A stretch of DNA of 64,000 nt from Xylaria sp. FL1777 (lineage: Eukaryota; Ascomycota; Sordariomycetes; Xylariales; Xylariaceae), in assembly GCA_022578965.1 (NCBI GenBank), contig MU400566.1:1-64000 (forward strand), read 5' to 3'. The translations under genes were made by a program, and so were the position numbers. Positions within the stretch are counted from its first letter, which is position 1; the number at the start of each line of letters is the position of its first letter. Positions 50,210 to 61,212 of the stretch are shown in pieces. The notes under the pieces are model-generated. The model worked only from the letters and a program-made list of their open reading frames with translations, did not search any database and had not been told where the DNA came from.

Positions 50210-51617
50210 CTTGATATAGCCTGTGTGTTAGAGGTTTGATCTCGAGAAAGAAGTTGGGTCATAGGTAGGTCGCTACTGGGTAGGATATATGGTAACGGCT
50301 CTATCGTTTACTACCAGTCCTTTCCAACTAGCTGGGACGTCTTAGGCCTTTAAATAACTAATACTGGACTATATCTACCATACGGGAAACTTTCTATCCC
50401 CTGTGACAATAGCCCCAAACAGTGTGAAGGAAACGATGGACAGGCTAATTATTCGATGGTAGCAAATTACGTACGAGATCTTAAGAGCGGAGGGGAGAAA
50501 ATGCCGGGAAGGACGGACTTCTATATATATAACTGCCAGCGAAATTTGCATGAAGGTACTCCTGTTGGTTGTGCCATGCATGAATATCAACGGAACTTGG
50601 AAGGTCAGGCACGGAACTATATAAGACCTAATGCCGGAATAGCGGCGAGGGCCTTGGCCCTCGCTAGGAATGTGGTGATTAGGTTGAAGATGCCATGTGG
50701 AACTGACGTTTGGTTCTTCTTCACAATATCCTTACTAGGGCTGATTCCGGTTAGTTTAGTGTTGGTCTTTTGGACCTAGTGTGAAGTGGTACTTATTACC
50801 CAGTATAATGGATTCTGCAGTTTTGCCTTACCTACTAACATGGCTATAGTTGCACCTCCTGCGTATATAGTACAATATCTTGAAAGCATCTAGTTGAGCT
50901 CGCCGCAGAAGAAACATGTAATCATAGCAACCGAATGCCTGCCGTCCTAAACCAGAGGGCAAGAATATACTTACAATGCCCTCAACCATCGAGGCAGGAA
51001 TCTATCGTCGCTACGCGTTCGTAAATGCTGGACCAAGTTAAGGTATATTAGCCCATAACTTTACATCACCAGCTGTAGCCTTTATGGTATTTCCATTTCA
51101 AAAACAACATCATAGTAGCATAAATATCAGAAGGAGAACAGATAAAACTAAGTACGCAGTAAGACGAAAACTACACCTACACTGCCTAACCTCAAGCTAT
51201 TATTACGGTATTATGTTTTATTGCAAGCAGCTATAAAACATATTGCATATAATAAGAAAATAACCCCTGCACATACATGCATGACGTGGACCGGAACAGG
51301 GGGTTTCCAGCCTTAGATCTATACTTGATTGAGGTTAGTGCAGTGCTGAATGCACCATACTAGGTGCGTCGTGCTGGTGCTCGGTCTTTGCAGCGGACTT
51401 CGTCGTCATCCAACTTGAGCTCACGAACCATCCTACTCATAATCAAGTCAGTACAGCAACCTCTAATCCTCCCGGAACTAGCCTGTGTCTCTTCCTATCT
51501 TAATAAAATCCCTCTTTCTGGATGCGCCAAGACTGCATCAGGGACTCCTATTGAAATAAACACACCAGCACCCAACGCCTGGGTACCCTTAGGTGAACGG
51601 CCCTACGGTTTGAGACA
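50210..51617. other. Divergent intergenic region
   Basis: Upstream of the oxidase (-) and the R-SNARE gene (+). A 107-codon frame at 50456-50779 ends in a hydrophobic stretch but has no splice or family support. The last 250 nt are probably the R-SNARE leader. Confidence 0.5.
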
Positions 51618-52392
51618 ATGGCGTCCTCTTCGACTCAAACACCCCTCCTTTAGTAGGTCGCATTCCAGGTAGCATTGGGTGCTCCATCATAGATATCGCA
51701 TTAACACTTCTCCGTCCAGCTCGTGCATAGCGCACAACACGACCATCCTCACCGAGTGCACGACATCGGCCTCGTCACAGACGTCGTCGCTCGCCTCGCT
51801 GATCCTCCCCAAGATCACGCACGACACGCCGCAGAAGCTGACCTACACGCACGGCACGAACCACATCCACTACATATCGGAGGCGCCGTCGTCGCGGCCC
51901 GAGAATGCCTCGGCCGGCGGCCTGACCTTCATGGTGGTGTCGGACTCGTCGCTAGGGCGGCGCGTGCCCTTCGGCTTCCTGTTCGAGATCCGCACCCGCT
52001 TCCTGCGCGAGTTCGACGAGGCCACCACCGACTTCGCCGACCTCCCCAACTACGGCGCCGGCAGCTTCAACGCCACCCTCAAGAACCTCATGGTCGAGTA
52101 CGGCACCACCGCCGGCGGCCGCGACGACGCCATCACCAACGTCCAGCGCGAGATGGACGACGTCCGCGGCATCATGACGCGCAACATTGAGGGCCTGCTC
52201 GAGCGCGGCGAGCGCATCGACCTCCTCGTCGATAAGACCGATCGCCTCGGCGGGAGTGCCCGCGAGTTCCGCGTGCGTAGCCGCGGCCTCAAGAGGCAGA
52301 TGTGGTGGAAGAACGTCAAGCTGATGGCGCTATTAATCGTGGTTATTGGCTTGATTATCCTGGCAATCGTCCTTGCGATCAAGAACGCGTGA
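51618..52392 (+). CDS. Longin R-SNARE of the VAMP7/Nyv1 type, 2 exons
   Basis: Vesicle/vacuolar R-SNARE that pairs with Q-SNAREs in membrane fusion. Exon 1 (51618-51652) encodes MASSSTQTPLLY. A 67-nt intron (GTAGGT, CATTAAC, CCAG) joins it to exon 2 (51720-52392); phases agree; 235 residues. The longin domain starts SCIAHNTTILTECTTSAS and includes GGLTFMVVSDSSLGRRVPF and LFEIRTRFLREF. The SNARE motif holds IMTRNIEGLLERGERIDLL and VDKTDRLGG, where Arg in MTRN is the zero-layer residue as in VAMP7. Then comes LKRQMWWKNVKLMALL and a single C-terminal membrane span (IVVIGLIILAIVLAIKNA). The MTRNI/LLVDKTDRL pattern is closer to VAMP7 than to Snc1 or Sec22. Exon 2 is GC-rich. With Sec1 at 61 kb it makes two fusion-machinery genes in the window. 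Confidence 0.93.
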
Positions 52393-52953
52393 TTGTGGAG
52401 GTGGGGGAAGCGGGTGAGGGGACGGGGATCTGATCCGGCAAACCGCAAGTTTCTTTTTGTTGAAGAGCATCACATGTACAATTGGGAAGGGACTCCTTTA
52501 CATTTTCCTTATTTTTTCACCCATGGGCGCAGACGGATCGGCTTTATCTAGGCATTATCGTTGGGGTTCGGGCTGCTGGCAGTGCGGCACGATATCAAAA
52601 GCCACAGGAATATCATTATCAATCCTCTTTCATTTTGTCATCATTGCCTATACCCTTACCTAGCAGAGCCGACATGAGGGTTCCCAGGTGTATTACAACC
52701 CTGTCTAAATACAAACAAATGCTACCCTTTATCCTATAAGGGTGATGCTCTCCCATGATTCTCTCCCTTTCAACATGTAGTAATTATTTATGCCAGTGCA
52801 AATTCATATCTCATCCATGCACGCGTAGTATGATTCTCAAAATCCGCATGTGATAACCGAAAGCATACCTAATCAAAATGGATTCCGAAATCTGTAAATA
52901 TATCCCTACAATCTATTCGTCACGGGACACATAATCCCATCCCGTCATCTCAC
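52393..52953. other. Intergenic, no gene seen
   Basis: The 3' flank of the R-SNARE gene. No coding signal. Confidence 0.5.
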
Positions 52954-53241
52954 TCACAACATCGGCCCTCCAGGCCGCCTCATAAGCCGCTCGTCGCGGT
53001 ACACATATCCATGCGCCACGGGATGTACCAAGCTCGACGTAGGAGCAGCCGCGTTGGGGATAACCGAGGGCGATCTCTGCAGACGCCCTGTGAAGAAGAC
53101 GGGATGCAGACTTGATACGTCCCGCAGCTGTTGGGAGGCTGGGATCTGCACTTGTAATGGCGGCGATGATGATGGTGATGATGATGGCTGGTGATAACGG
53201 TCCCATATTGCGTGGAAGTTTGGTGCTTGGAAAGTCGACAT
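52954..53241 (-). CDS. Possible small unknown protein, 95 residues
   Basis: One-exon frame from ATG 53241. It begins MSTFQAPNFHAIWDRYHQ, has a Ser/Pro-rich middle (PSSSPSSSPPLQVQIPASQQ) and ends HPVAHGYVYRDERLMRRPGG plus PML. The composition is more protein-like than that of neighbouring random frames, and the ATG is followed closely by coding-like codons. Two other frames on the same strand are also open here, so the call is uncertain. No family recognised and no signal peptide. Confidence 0.4.
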   Translation of the reverse strand: MSTFQAPNFHAIWDRYHQPSSSPSSSPPLQVQIPASQQLRDVSSLHPVFFTGRLQRSPSVIPNAAAPTSSLVHPVAHGYVYRDERLMRRPGGPML

Positions 53242-54085
53242 TTTCGATTCACGGTGTAAACGTGCAAGTACGACTGTTTGAAGTGTGTTTGATGAGATGA
53301 GATGAGATGAGATGAGGAAAGGAAAAGGCCTGGGATGTTTGCTGCTTTTCTAATTTATATGTTGACGAGTGACGTTGAGACTTGTCATGCCGCTACTTAA
53401 TTGAGTATGTCGCGGGTTGAGGTTCTGGGAGCTGCATACAACATCCCTCGGTTCAAACGCAGGACGAATTAGGCTTAGCGCGCGTTTGCTACCAGCGGAG
53501 AAAACTACTTTATTTCGTCGGCACATGTTTTCGTTGGCCTTTAATCTCTTAAATCTTCAACAATTATTCCATAGTTACTTGACTTTGAATTTTTTGTTTC
53601 TTACATTTTTTACAGTTAGGAGTAACTATTGATATTTGTCTAGGATGAAAATTGAGTATACCTAGGTATGACCTAGGTATCGTAAAGGGGCAGTTAAAAT
53701 AAACACTGTCTTTCGTACCTTGCCCACAAACACAGAAACCTCCTGCTATATCGATGCTTAATATACCTAGGTAGGTAACATAACAACATAAAGCAATGCA
53801 TGATGAAAGCAAAAGGATAGCAGAAAATTTAGTGGGCCTAGACGCTGGGTTCTGCCTGCCTCCTAATCCACTCGAGTGCCAGCAGCTGCACAGGTAGCAT
53901 GCTCGTGCTCCTTCAATTATTCTTAGCTCTAAGGTAAGTAGGCAGGTGCCAAAACCTTACCTAGGTAGGTACTGAGTCTATTGCTCTATCCACTCGTCAT
54001 TCATTCTCGATGGTTCTGCTCTGAACGAACTCAAAGACTGCTGTCTTTTCTCATAGGCCATCTCATGGCACATGATTTCTTCAAA
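53242..54085. other. Intergenic with palindromes
   Basis: Contains a GATGA array (53291-53316) and several TACCTAGGTA palindromes (53659-53680, 53763-53776, 53959-53971). No coding signal. Confidence 0.55.
53291..53316 (+). repeat. GATGA pentanucleotide array
   Basis: Five copies of GATGA just upstream of the small ORF at 53241. Confidence 0.8.
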
Positions 54086-57000
54086 TTAATCAGAATCATC
54101 GGCGGTAGTACTGTTGGGAAGCGTACGTTCTGATCTCCTAAACCAACCCATCAATGATTTTCGTTTAGATTTCCTAGTCAGCGCCGTCGATGTTGAGTCG
54201 AGCTCGCCTTCGGCCATCTGTGGTAATACACGGTCACGGATGCTGAGTCCATTTCGAAGAGCCTGCCAAAACGTAGTATCGTGGACATTAACATAATCCT
54301 GGAGAACCTTGGCTACCGAAGAAAAGTACTCGGCATTCGGCACCACAACACTCATCCCACCCGCAACGTACTTCGGGTTGCTGCAGACCAGGCCAAGAGC
54401 GCTCTTAACATCAGCCAAGCGCGAGTGTTCTAGAAGAAACCCAAGGAGATCGAGCCTTTCCTGGGTGGTAGACGGACGAACGCGTAAGCTGCGGCATATT
54501 GCGCTATATGGGACTCCACCGTAGATAATATTCCACAAGAGAGGTACCGTCGGCTCTGCGGTGTGCACTACGTCAGGTTGGTCGGTAACCTTGAATTTAA
54601 TGTAGCTAGGAATCGGAATCTGAGCCATAACCCCAAGGAAATTGACCCGATTTTGATCGCCGCTATCATCGAAATAAGATGTATCTGACGGCGCACCGTC
54701 GCAACAATGCGGCAAAACCCCTGTTTTGAACATAGTGAAATCTCTCTGCCAGATGGATATGTCTTTTCGAGTCCGTGAAAGCACCGTGATGCGGTGGTCG
54801 AGCTTGTCAAGGACCTGAACGAGTTCTGAGGCGTTCGACGGAGTATCCTCAACTGCTCTTGCTGCCTCAAACAGTTGTCCGATGTGAGTCCCAAACTGCC
54901 ATCTGTCGTTAGGCAAGAGGTAAGTATCTAATGACATCCTCAACACCTCGCCTCGCAATAATCGAAGCCGTGGTTCAAAGTCTGGTATGGCTGTTGACTG
55001 TATGATCTGCCAGTTCTCCTGGACCCATTCCCTTGCAGTCCGATGCATGTAGTCCACCCAGCTGTCTGTAACACTCGTCCCACGCAGTGTATTTCCTGAA
55101 ATATTCCCGGCCCGTTAGCAAGATCAAAATACCCAAAAGACCGATTGTTTAAAAAATAACGAACCTTTGGCAGGATAGCAGATCTCCAATAACCCTTTCG
55201 TCCGACTGTTCAATCTTCGGCTGAGAAATGAGACTGCGCTAGTTAAGAACGCGTTATTTACCGCACTTACATCTAGATCGAGTGAGTCTTCCTTAACGCC
55301 CATCCAGATACTTACAGAGTATGGTGTGATACTATACTTCTCATAGGCATCGAGGATTAGAAAGTATTGCGAGGCTTCCCCATGATACTGCGACTTGGTC
55401 TGTTCCCACATGACGCGAAATAGTTTCGACAGGTCATCTGGCAAGCCGTCGAGATTGGCCTGTAAATCGGACAGCGTGTCACCCTCTTGTAAACTTACCA
55501 AGAGGTTCCGCACTACCACCGCCACCCACAGGAAGACCCCGCGGGCCTTCTCCACGATGGATTCAGTTAGCTTCTGGGCCTGCTCAGGGTAGAGTACTTG
55601 ATGTTCGTTGAACCCCTCACTATTCTCGAAGCGACCGCGGACATACAGCTGGATATCAGGTTCTGTGAGATCCTCGAGTTGGAGCATGGGGTTTTGTTTG
55701 AATGTATCTTTGAAAAGATTCCAAGGGCGGCTGCTAGTGCATATTTTAATGTCGGGATTCAAACTAGCATTCTGAAGAAGACTGATTACACGGTTGTGAT
55801 CTCCTTCAAATTCGTCGAGGCCATCGATCATTAGCGCCAGCTTAAGCGCTTTACGGTCCTTGGAGAGCTTCTTTCCCGCCTGGGCAATCAAGATTCGAAA
55901 TCCAGTTAAGAGGTCTTCTAGTTTCCAATCTGGAAGAGGCACATTATCAACAAACACCTGGACCAAGGCCCAGCGACTAGGGAACACAATTGGAACGAGT
56001 AGCTCGGGATATTGTCTAAGGCACTGATGAAGCAACGTGCGGAGAAGACCCTCGAGAGACTTCTGAAGATTATTACCAGCGTTCCAGGAGAAGTAGGTAG
56101 CCAGCAGCAGATTGGATCCATTAGCCCATTTACGGAGACTCAGATCCAACCTCCTGTCAGAGGCGAGGAATTTGATTAACGTTGACTTCCCAGATCCTGG
56201 CTTACCGGTGATCCAGTACATACCCTTGGATTCACCTTGTAGCCACTCCGTAAAGTCAGACCATAGAGGAGTGCCATCCCTATGGCGCCGCGGTTCCTGG
56301 AATATCCACCCAAAAGTGTCGCCGTATGCTTTCGGGATGGCTTCTTCGCGGTGGTCTATTGTTTTAAAGAGGAGGCTATCGACAATCTTAGTCGCGAATT
56401 TCCTGTTGCGACTCTCAGCCGATACGTTGACAGGATCGAGAGCTGGTAGCCTCTTATAGTCATCAGCCGCCCACTCGGAATCTAAGCCGTCTGAGTCCAG
56501 TACGTAGTGGACCATGGCATGAGCCTCTCGTTGACTTTCCCCCGTCTGGCCTTGAATTAGATTCACGATATTTGCGCCAAAGTTGCGTGTGGTCTCGTCA
56601 ATCCTCTGCACCGTCGCCATTAACGCTGCCTGCTGCTCAGCAAATTGGATAGTATTGATACCACTCCTCTGTGCATGACCCCTGGAGTTTATATATTTTC
56701 TTAGTGTGAGCGCATCTTGAAGGTCGTGTATAATAGGAAACTGAGACCGTACCACAGAAATACTAGCACAGCCATCATCATCTGCTGTCTAGCCTGATTG
56801 AGGCGCTCTTTGAGCTGCTCAATCTTTGCAGGCGAATGCATCCCATTCAGGGCCTGCACGAAACTGGCCATCGCCAGCTTGAGCTTCGTAATTCCTTTAG
56901 CTTGGACTTTACTGATCATATCCTGAAGCTCGCGACTGATATCCCTACATTCATCGCAAAGGCGAACGAAGACCTGTTCGGAGGCCCCAGCATTTTCCGT

Positions 57001-57204
57001 TTCCCACTTGGCAGCCCCCAACTTTGCCTCGACTTCAGTTGTAAGAGTCACTAAGTCTCGCGACACCGTCCACAGCTCGACGCTCTGCGTCGATGACCCC
57101 GTCGAAGACTTATATATTTTCCGCGTATCAGCTAGGACGCGGCAGCCGAAGTCCAGAAATTGCACAGCCGCTGCGGCGACACCCAATGCACTGAGCGGAT
57201 CCAT
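54086..57204 (-). CDS. STAND/NLR-like protein: PigL_N-type N-terminus plus NACHT NTPase, 3 exons
   Basis: Fungal STAND ATPase of the NLR-like class, which includes heterokaryon-incompatibility and defence proteins. Exons 57204-56753, 56681-55165 and 55095-54086; phases agree; 992 residues. The N-terminus MDPLSALGVAAAAVQFLDFG fits the fungal STAND N-terminal (PigL_N-like) domain. The NACHT domain has a P-loop GMYWITGKPGSGKSTLIKFL (about residues 300-320), Walker B LALMIDGLDEFEG and sensor KICTSSRPWN. IQLYVRGRFENSEGF and ARGVFLWVAVVVRNLL follow, typical of these proteins. The C-terminal part has no ankyrin, WD40 or TPR repeats that I can see and ends in a basic tail (TRKSKRKSLMGWFRRSERT). Intron 1 removes a stop-bearing stretch; it uses GTACGG and a CACTAAG branch. 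Intron 2 uses GTTCGT with TGCTAACGG. Confidence 0.9.
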
Positions 57205-57796
57205 TTTCCCCGTTAGAATCACGCTCCCCTGAGCTGGAAGAAATGGAGTGAGGTAAGCTTCGCTGACATTGATTTATACAGACTTGAAGGGATATGATAA
57301 AGAAAAGGATTCTTGGTAGTAACGACGTCCCCTTCGATCGACGGGATTTAATGGTCAGTCAGGCTCTGGCGCCAAGAACCCAGCAGGCAAGTGAGCCAAT
57401 AGCCCCAGCCTGCTGGCAGTGTTGTTCGATGGACAGTAGCAGTGCCTCCTACCTAACCTAGTAATTATTACAGTACATTTGCAAAATCAATGGCACCCTA
57501 CATGTAGTAGAAGTTGCCTAAATGCAAGTATGTTGATATTGGCGGTGCAAAAAGGGATCGATACTCTGCCCAGGCTAGCACAGGCTTAAAGTGGCATTGC
57601 TCAGGCATAATTCGGTCGTAGGACCTCTTCGTCTATCAATATGTTATTCTATCACCCATGTCCACGTGTCGGTCATCACTCACCAAAGACCTTCGATGTC
57701 AAGATCTCTTTTAATTATGTGCCTTTGACGATAATAAATCTACATTCTATAGCCCATTTAGTTGCCTCTATTCCTGGTCCCATAAAAATACACACA
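57205..57796. other. Intergenic, no gene seen
   Basis: Between the STAND gene (upstream side) and the SDR gene (3' side). Short frames only. Confidence 0.5.
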
Positions 57797-59083
57797 TCAT
57801 GTACTCGTCGGCTCCGCCTTCGCGGCATTCGCCTTTTTGCGCTGCCGCCTCGACGGCTTCTTCTCCGCCTCCTTCCCCTGCTTGATAGCGTCTACCAGAG
57901 AATCGATTTCCTGAGCCTGCTCAGCTTCTTTCTTTTCCTTCTCCCGGGCCTCCTGGTTTTTCTTCTCCGCCGCTCGTATGGCGGCTTGTTCCTTCTCCGT
58001 CTTCTCGATCAGCTTGTCGCTGGCTTCCCAGAGCGTCTTGGCGATGTCCTCGTTCTTCACATCTTTCCTCGCAAAGTCCACCTCTATGCACTCTTTGATC
58101 AGCTTCCCGCCCTCGCCCCGGCCTAGCGATGCCTCCATTGCCGCGTGGAGGATGGACTGCGCGCCCATCTCTGCGCTCTTCAGGAAAAGCCAGGGGAGGA
58201 AGTAGCCGAGGACATATAGAACCAGCCCCCAAACCGAGCCGCGCGTAAGCCATCGTCGCATGCCGGGCGTGCGCGTGAAGCCCGGGTCTACGAAGATGAC
58301 CCGGGCGTTCATCGGCAGCTGGTCGGGCCTCTTGTATGCGTCCAGATGCTTCTGGAACGCCTGGCCGAACACCATCATGGCCAGCTTACTCCGGGCGTAG
58401 GCCGTCTTAGGCGACCACTTCTTCTTCGACAGGGCGTCGCCGAGATCCGGGGACGCGATGTACGAGGAGCACGTGGGGATTATGATGCGGACGTCGCGGT
58501 CGACGGGCTGCGCGCGCAGCGCCGGGCTCAGGATGCCGAGCAGGTGGAAGTTGGCCAGGTAGTTGACCATCCACATCTCCTCGACGCCCTCGTCCGTCTC
58601 GGTGCGCTGGCCGCCGGGCGGCGTCAGCGTGTTCGCGCACAGGATGAGCATGTCCAGCCGCCGCGGCGGCGCGTTGTCGATCCACTTGGTGGCGAACTTC
58701 CGGATGCTGTGCAGCGAGCCGAGGTCGACCTGCTCCGAGTAGATCATCTGGTTCTTGGTCTGCTCGCGCAGCTCGCCGATCTGGTCGGCCAGGAACGGGT
58801 TCGAGGGCGGCAGGTGCGTGAGCAGGATGATCTGCGTGCCGCGCTGGGCAAGCTCGCGCGTCACGGCGGCCCCTATCCCCGACGTGCCTCCTGTTATCAT
58901 GACCACCCGGCCGTGCATGCTCCTGTCGGCCCGGTTCGTGGCGCCGCTGCTGTAGATCTTGATCAGATATAGCACCACTACCGCGGCGACGACCTTGGTC
59001 AGCGAGAAAGGGTCGCGCGCCCAACCGGGCACCCATGCCGGCGCGCCGTTGACGATCGTCTCGTATAAGAAAGGTAGCGGCAT
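57797..59083 (-). CDS. Membrane-anchored short-chain dehydrogenase (retinol dehydrogenase-like)
   Basis: One-exon SDR oxidoreductase of 428 residues. A hydrophobic segment at residues 29-45 (LTKVVAAVVVLYLIKIY) suggests an N-terminal membrane anchor, as in ER or lipid-droplet SDRs. The cofactor motif TGGTSGIG is at 64-71, CSSY carries the catalytic Ser at about 206-207, and YARSK gives Tyr229 and Lys233, so the triad is complete. The usual NNAG motif is replaced by CANT at 149-152. A second hydrophobic stretch (VWGLVLYVLGYFLPWLFL) lies after the core. The C-terminus is a long Lys/Glu-rich coiled-coil-like tail (EKTEKEQAAIRAAEKKNQEA) ending in SRRQRKKANAAKAEPTST. The substrate is unknown; sterol, lipid or protochlorophyllide-type calls would be guesses. 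GC-rich gene, divergent from the G-patch gene (403 nt apart). Confidence 0.9.
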   Translation of the reverse strand: MPLPFLYETIVNGAPAWVPGWARDPFSLTKVVAAVVVLYLIKIYSSGATNRADRSMHGRVVMITGGTSGIGAAVTRELAQRGTQIILLTHLPPSNPFLADQIGELREQTKNQMIYSEQVDLGSLHSIRKFATKWIDNAPPRRLDMLILCANTLTPPGGQRTETDEGVEEMWMVNYLANFHLLGILSPALRAQPVDRDVRIIIPTCSSYIASPDLGDALSKKKWSPKTAYARSKLAMMVFGQAFQKHLDAYKRPDQLPMNARVIFVDPGFTRTPGMRRWLTRGSVWGLVLYVLGYFLPWLFLKSAEMGAQSILHAAMEASLGRGEGGKLIKECIEVDFARKDVKNEDIAKTLWEASDKLIEKTEKEQAAIRAAEKKNQEAREKEKKEAEQAQEIDSLVDAIKQGKEAEKKPSRRQRKKANAAKAEPTST

Positions 59084-59486
59084 GGTGACTGGAATCGCGG
59101 GAGAGTGTTTGGGGGAGGGCGGGATTGGAAATGGAAAGGCTTATTGAAATCTAATTGGGCTTTGGGACATTATGAGCCGCTACCCTGGCAGAAATTGCTT
59201 ATAAAAGCAGGAAAGACCCCATTGTCCACGGTGTTGGGCTATGGTGTTGTACCAGTCGAACAATTTCGGTTGTGTAGATTACGTAGAGTTCAATGGGAAC
59301 CTGACCTGGGGCAAAATTTGGGCGGAGTTACCCTGCCACACCGGCCCACTTTTCTCTTTAGTACCTACCTACCTAAGGTGCCTGATATATCTGCACTTAA
59401 AAACCGCCTCTCACAACCAAAGTCTGCTACCTCAGACATCCTTCTTATTAAGTCACATATTACCGACTGCTTGACATATCCTAAGA
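59084..59486. promoter_or_regulatory. Bidirectional promoter region, SDR / G-patch gene
   Basis: 403 nt between two divergent ATGs. It contains ACCTACCTACCTAAGG (about 59364) and no coding signal. Confidence 0.45.
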
Positions 59487-60179
59487 ATGGCATCTGAAGA
59501 GTGGTCCGACGTTGATGACTTAGAAGAAGTGCCTCTACAACACAAACACCCTTTTGGATCGGGACTCAAGCGAAAACGGGTGGTTTTTGTTCCTGCATCC
59601 TCAGGTAACCTCAACTCCATCGACGAGAGCAAACCCCCAGAGCCTTCGAAGTCTGTCTCCGATATATACCTCAGCATAGTCCTGCCGAAGGAAAATGACG
59701 GAGCTTCTACAGGTGAGACAAGTGCTGCTGGACTGGACATCTGTGACATCTGTAAGCTTCCAGTGGATGAGCCTTCAGACATAGCAGATGCAGGGAAAGC
59801 GTCGAGCCGGCCTCATCAAGCGTCAATAGCCCACCAAGTCTGCATAGCCCATTCACACCCGCCGTCATCATTAGACCGTTCACGCATGGGATTAGGCGTG
59901 TTACAAGCCCAAGGCTGGGATCCCGATGCACGGGCTGGCTTGGGTGCGCTAAACCAGGGCATTTCTTTTCCGATCAAGGCCAAACCCAAGAATAACACTC
60001 TCGGCTTGGGACTCGAGGTTCCGAAGGATGTAGCCGCCAAGAAGAAGGAGAAGAAGCCCCAGACGCTGAATGCCAAAAAGGTACGCAAGATGGCGGCGGA
60101 AGATAGGAAGCGTCACGAGAAGCTCAGACACCAGTTCTACGGAAATTCCGAGGTGGAAAAATATCTGGGGCTCGGCTAG
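59487..60179 (+). CDS. G-patch domain protein, 230 residues
   Basis: One-exon protein. G-patch domains bind and activate DEAH-box RNA helicases or bind RNA. The N-terminus is acidic (MASEEWSDVDDLEEVPLQ) with a basic KRKR patch. A Cys pair (DICDICKLP) lies near residue 90. The G-patch runs about residues 130-178: SRMGLGVLQAQGWDPDARAG, LGALNQGISFPIKAKPKNNT and LGLGLE, with the Gly spacing of the family, closest in form to GPANK1-like proteins. The C-terminus is basic and helical (KKKEKKPQTLNAKKVRKMAA) and ends FYGNSEVEKYLGLG. A link to the Prp22-type helicase in this window is possible in principle, but nothing in the sequence shows it. Confidence 0.85.
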   Translation: MASEEWSDVDDLEEVPLQHKHPFGSGLKRKRVVFVPASSGNLNSIDESKPPEPSKSVSDIYLSIVLPKENDGASTGETSAAGLDICDICKLPVDEPSDIADAGKASSRPHQASIAHQVCIAHSHPPSSLDRSRMGLGVLQAQGWDPDARAGLGALNQGISFPIKAKPKNNTLGLGLEVPKDVAAKKKEKKPQTLNAKKVRKMAAEDRKRHEKLRHQFYGNSEVEKYLGLG

Positions 60180-61212
60180 AGAGAGAGGGAGGCGATTTTA
60201 AACGACTGTATAACGACTTGATGAGCTGTGTTTAAATAAGGCGTGGTATTGGGTATTGTGGTAAGATGATAGAGGAATCATGGGCTTGGCCAAGGTACTA
60301 CAGAGATACCCCTTTCTGATTTTCATGATTGTCTAATGTATAGATATTCTCTTATCTGAGCTGAGAAGAATTGACTTCTATTTTCAAAGCCATTATAAGA
60401 ACGAAGCTGGTGTTCATAAGTCATGGGATGGGAGCCGTATAATATCTACACATACTTCGGTCTGAATATATATCATTGCTATGATATAGAACATCCATAT
60501 AATACATGTGCTAAATTCCCGATGTAGGTAGGCTAGATAGTAGTGTACCTATGTACCTACTGTACCTACGCTACGCGGTAGATCGATCTGTTGGTCGGCA
60601 GCGGACCTCGTGTAGCCGCATGGTGCTACAGCAGGCAGGTGGGGAAAGCCTGGCTGGTTGCTTGGCGGTTTGACTACCTTCTAGTCGCATTGAGCATGTG
60701 CCAGAGTCTGAAACCCTGAAACCCCGCCACGGCCAAAGACAACAAACCACCTAACCTAACCTAACCTACCTACTTACCTACCCAGCTAAACGTTACGAAC
60801 CTTACCTACAGTACTACATACCCCGACACTCTCCCTCTTCGTTCGACTCTAATCCGCCACTTCAGTCAATTCAGCCAATTCTGCCTGCATTTTCTGTGTC
60901 TTACCCACGACATCTGCTATTGTCGGTACGATATTACCTAACATTCGCTCAAAAAATAACCATATCTACTGGTGCTACATTGCGAGCACACTACGCCCTC
61001 AGACTCGTACCGGTATACCTGTTCTATTATACAGCCTTGCATACGCCTCCGCATCCCTCTCCGCATCCATCGATATCCTGTCCAAGCGCCCACGACGACG
61101 TCCCCTAGAGACAATACCTAATTCGGCCTATAATTTGCATTGTTAGAAGCCTGCGGCAGCTGTCGCTTATCCCTGAGGCCATTGTGTCTTCGCGACCAAA
61201 ATCGAAGTCAAG
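60180..61212. other. Intergenic, promoter side of Sec1
   Basis: AT-rich, with CCTAA-type short repeats (60750-60775, three to four copies of a pentamer, not telomeric hexamers). The last 350 nt are probably the Sec1 promoter and leader. Confidence 0.5.

Noticed and set aside
50456..50779. 107-codon frame with a C-terminal hydrophobic stretch
   Set aside because: No family, no conserved-looking block; hydrophobic end likely from AT-rich DNA.
51723..52190. 155-codon His/Arg-rich frame over the R-SNARE exon
   Set aside because: Shadow frame; the R-SNARE reading has all the family motifs.
58346..58972. 208-codon frame opposite the SDR gene
   Set aside because: Shadow of a GC-rich gene; the SDR motifs are on the other strand.
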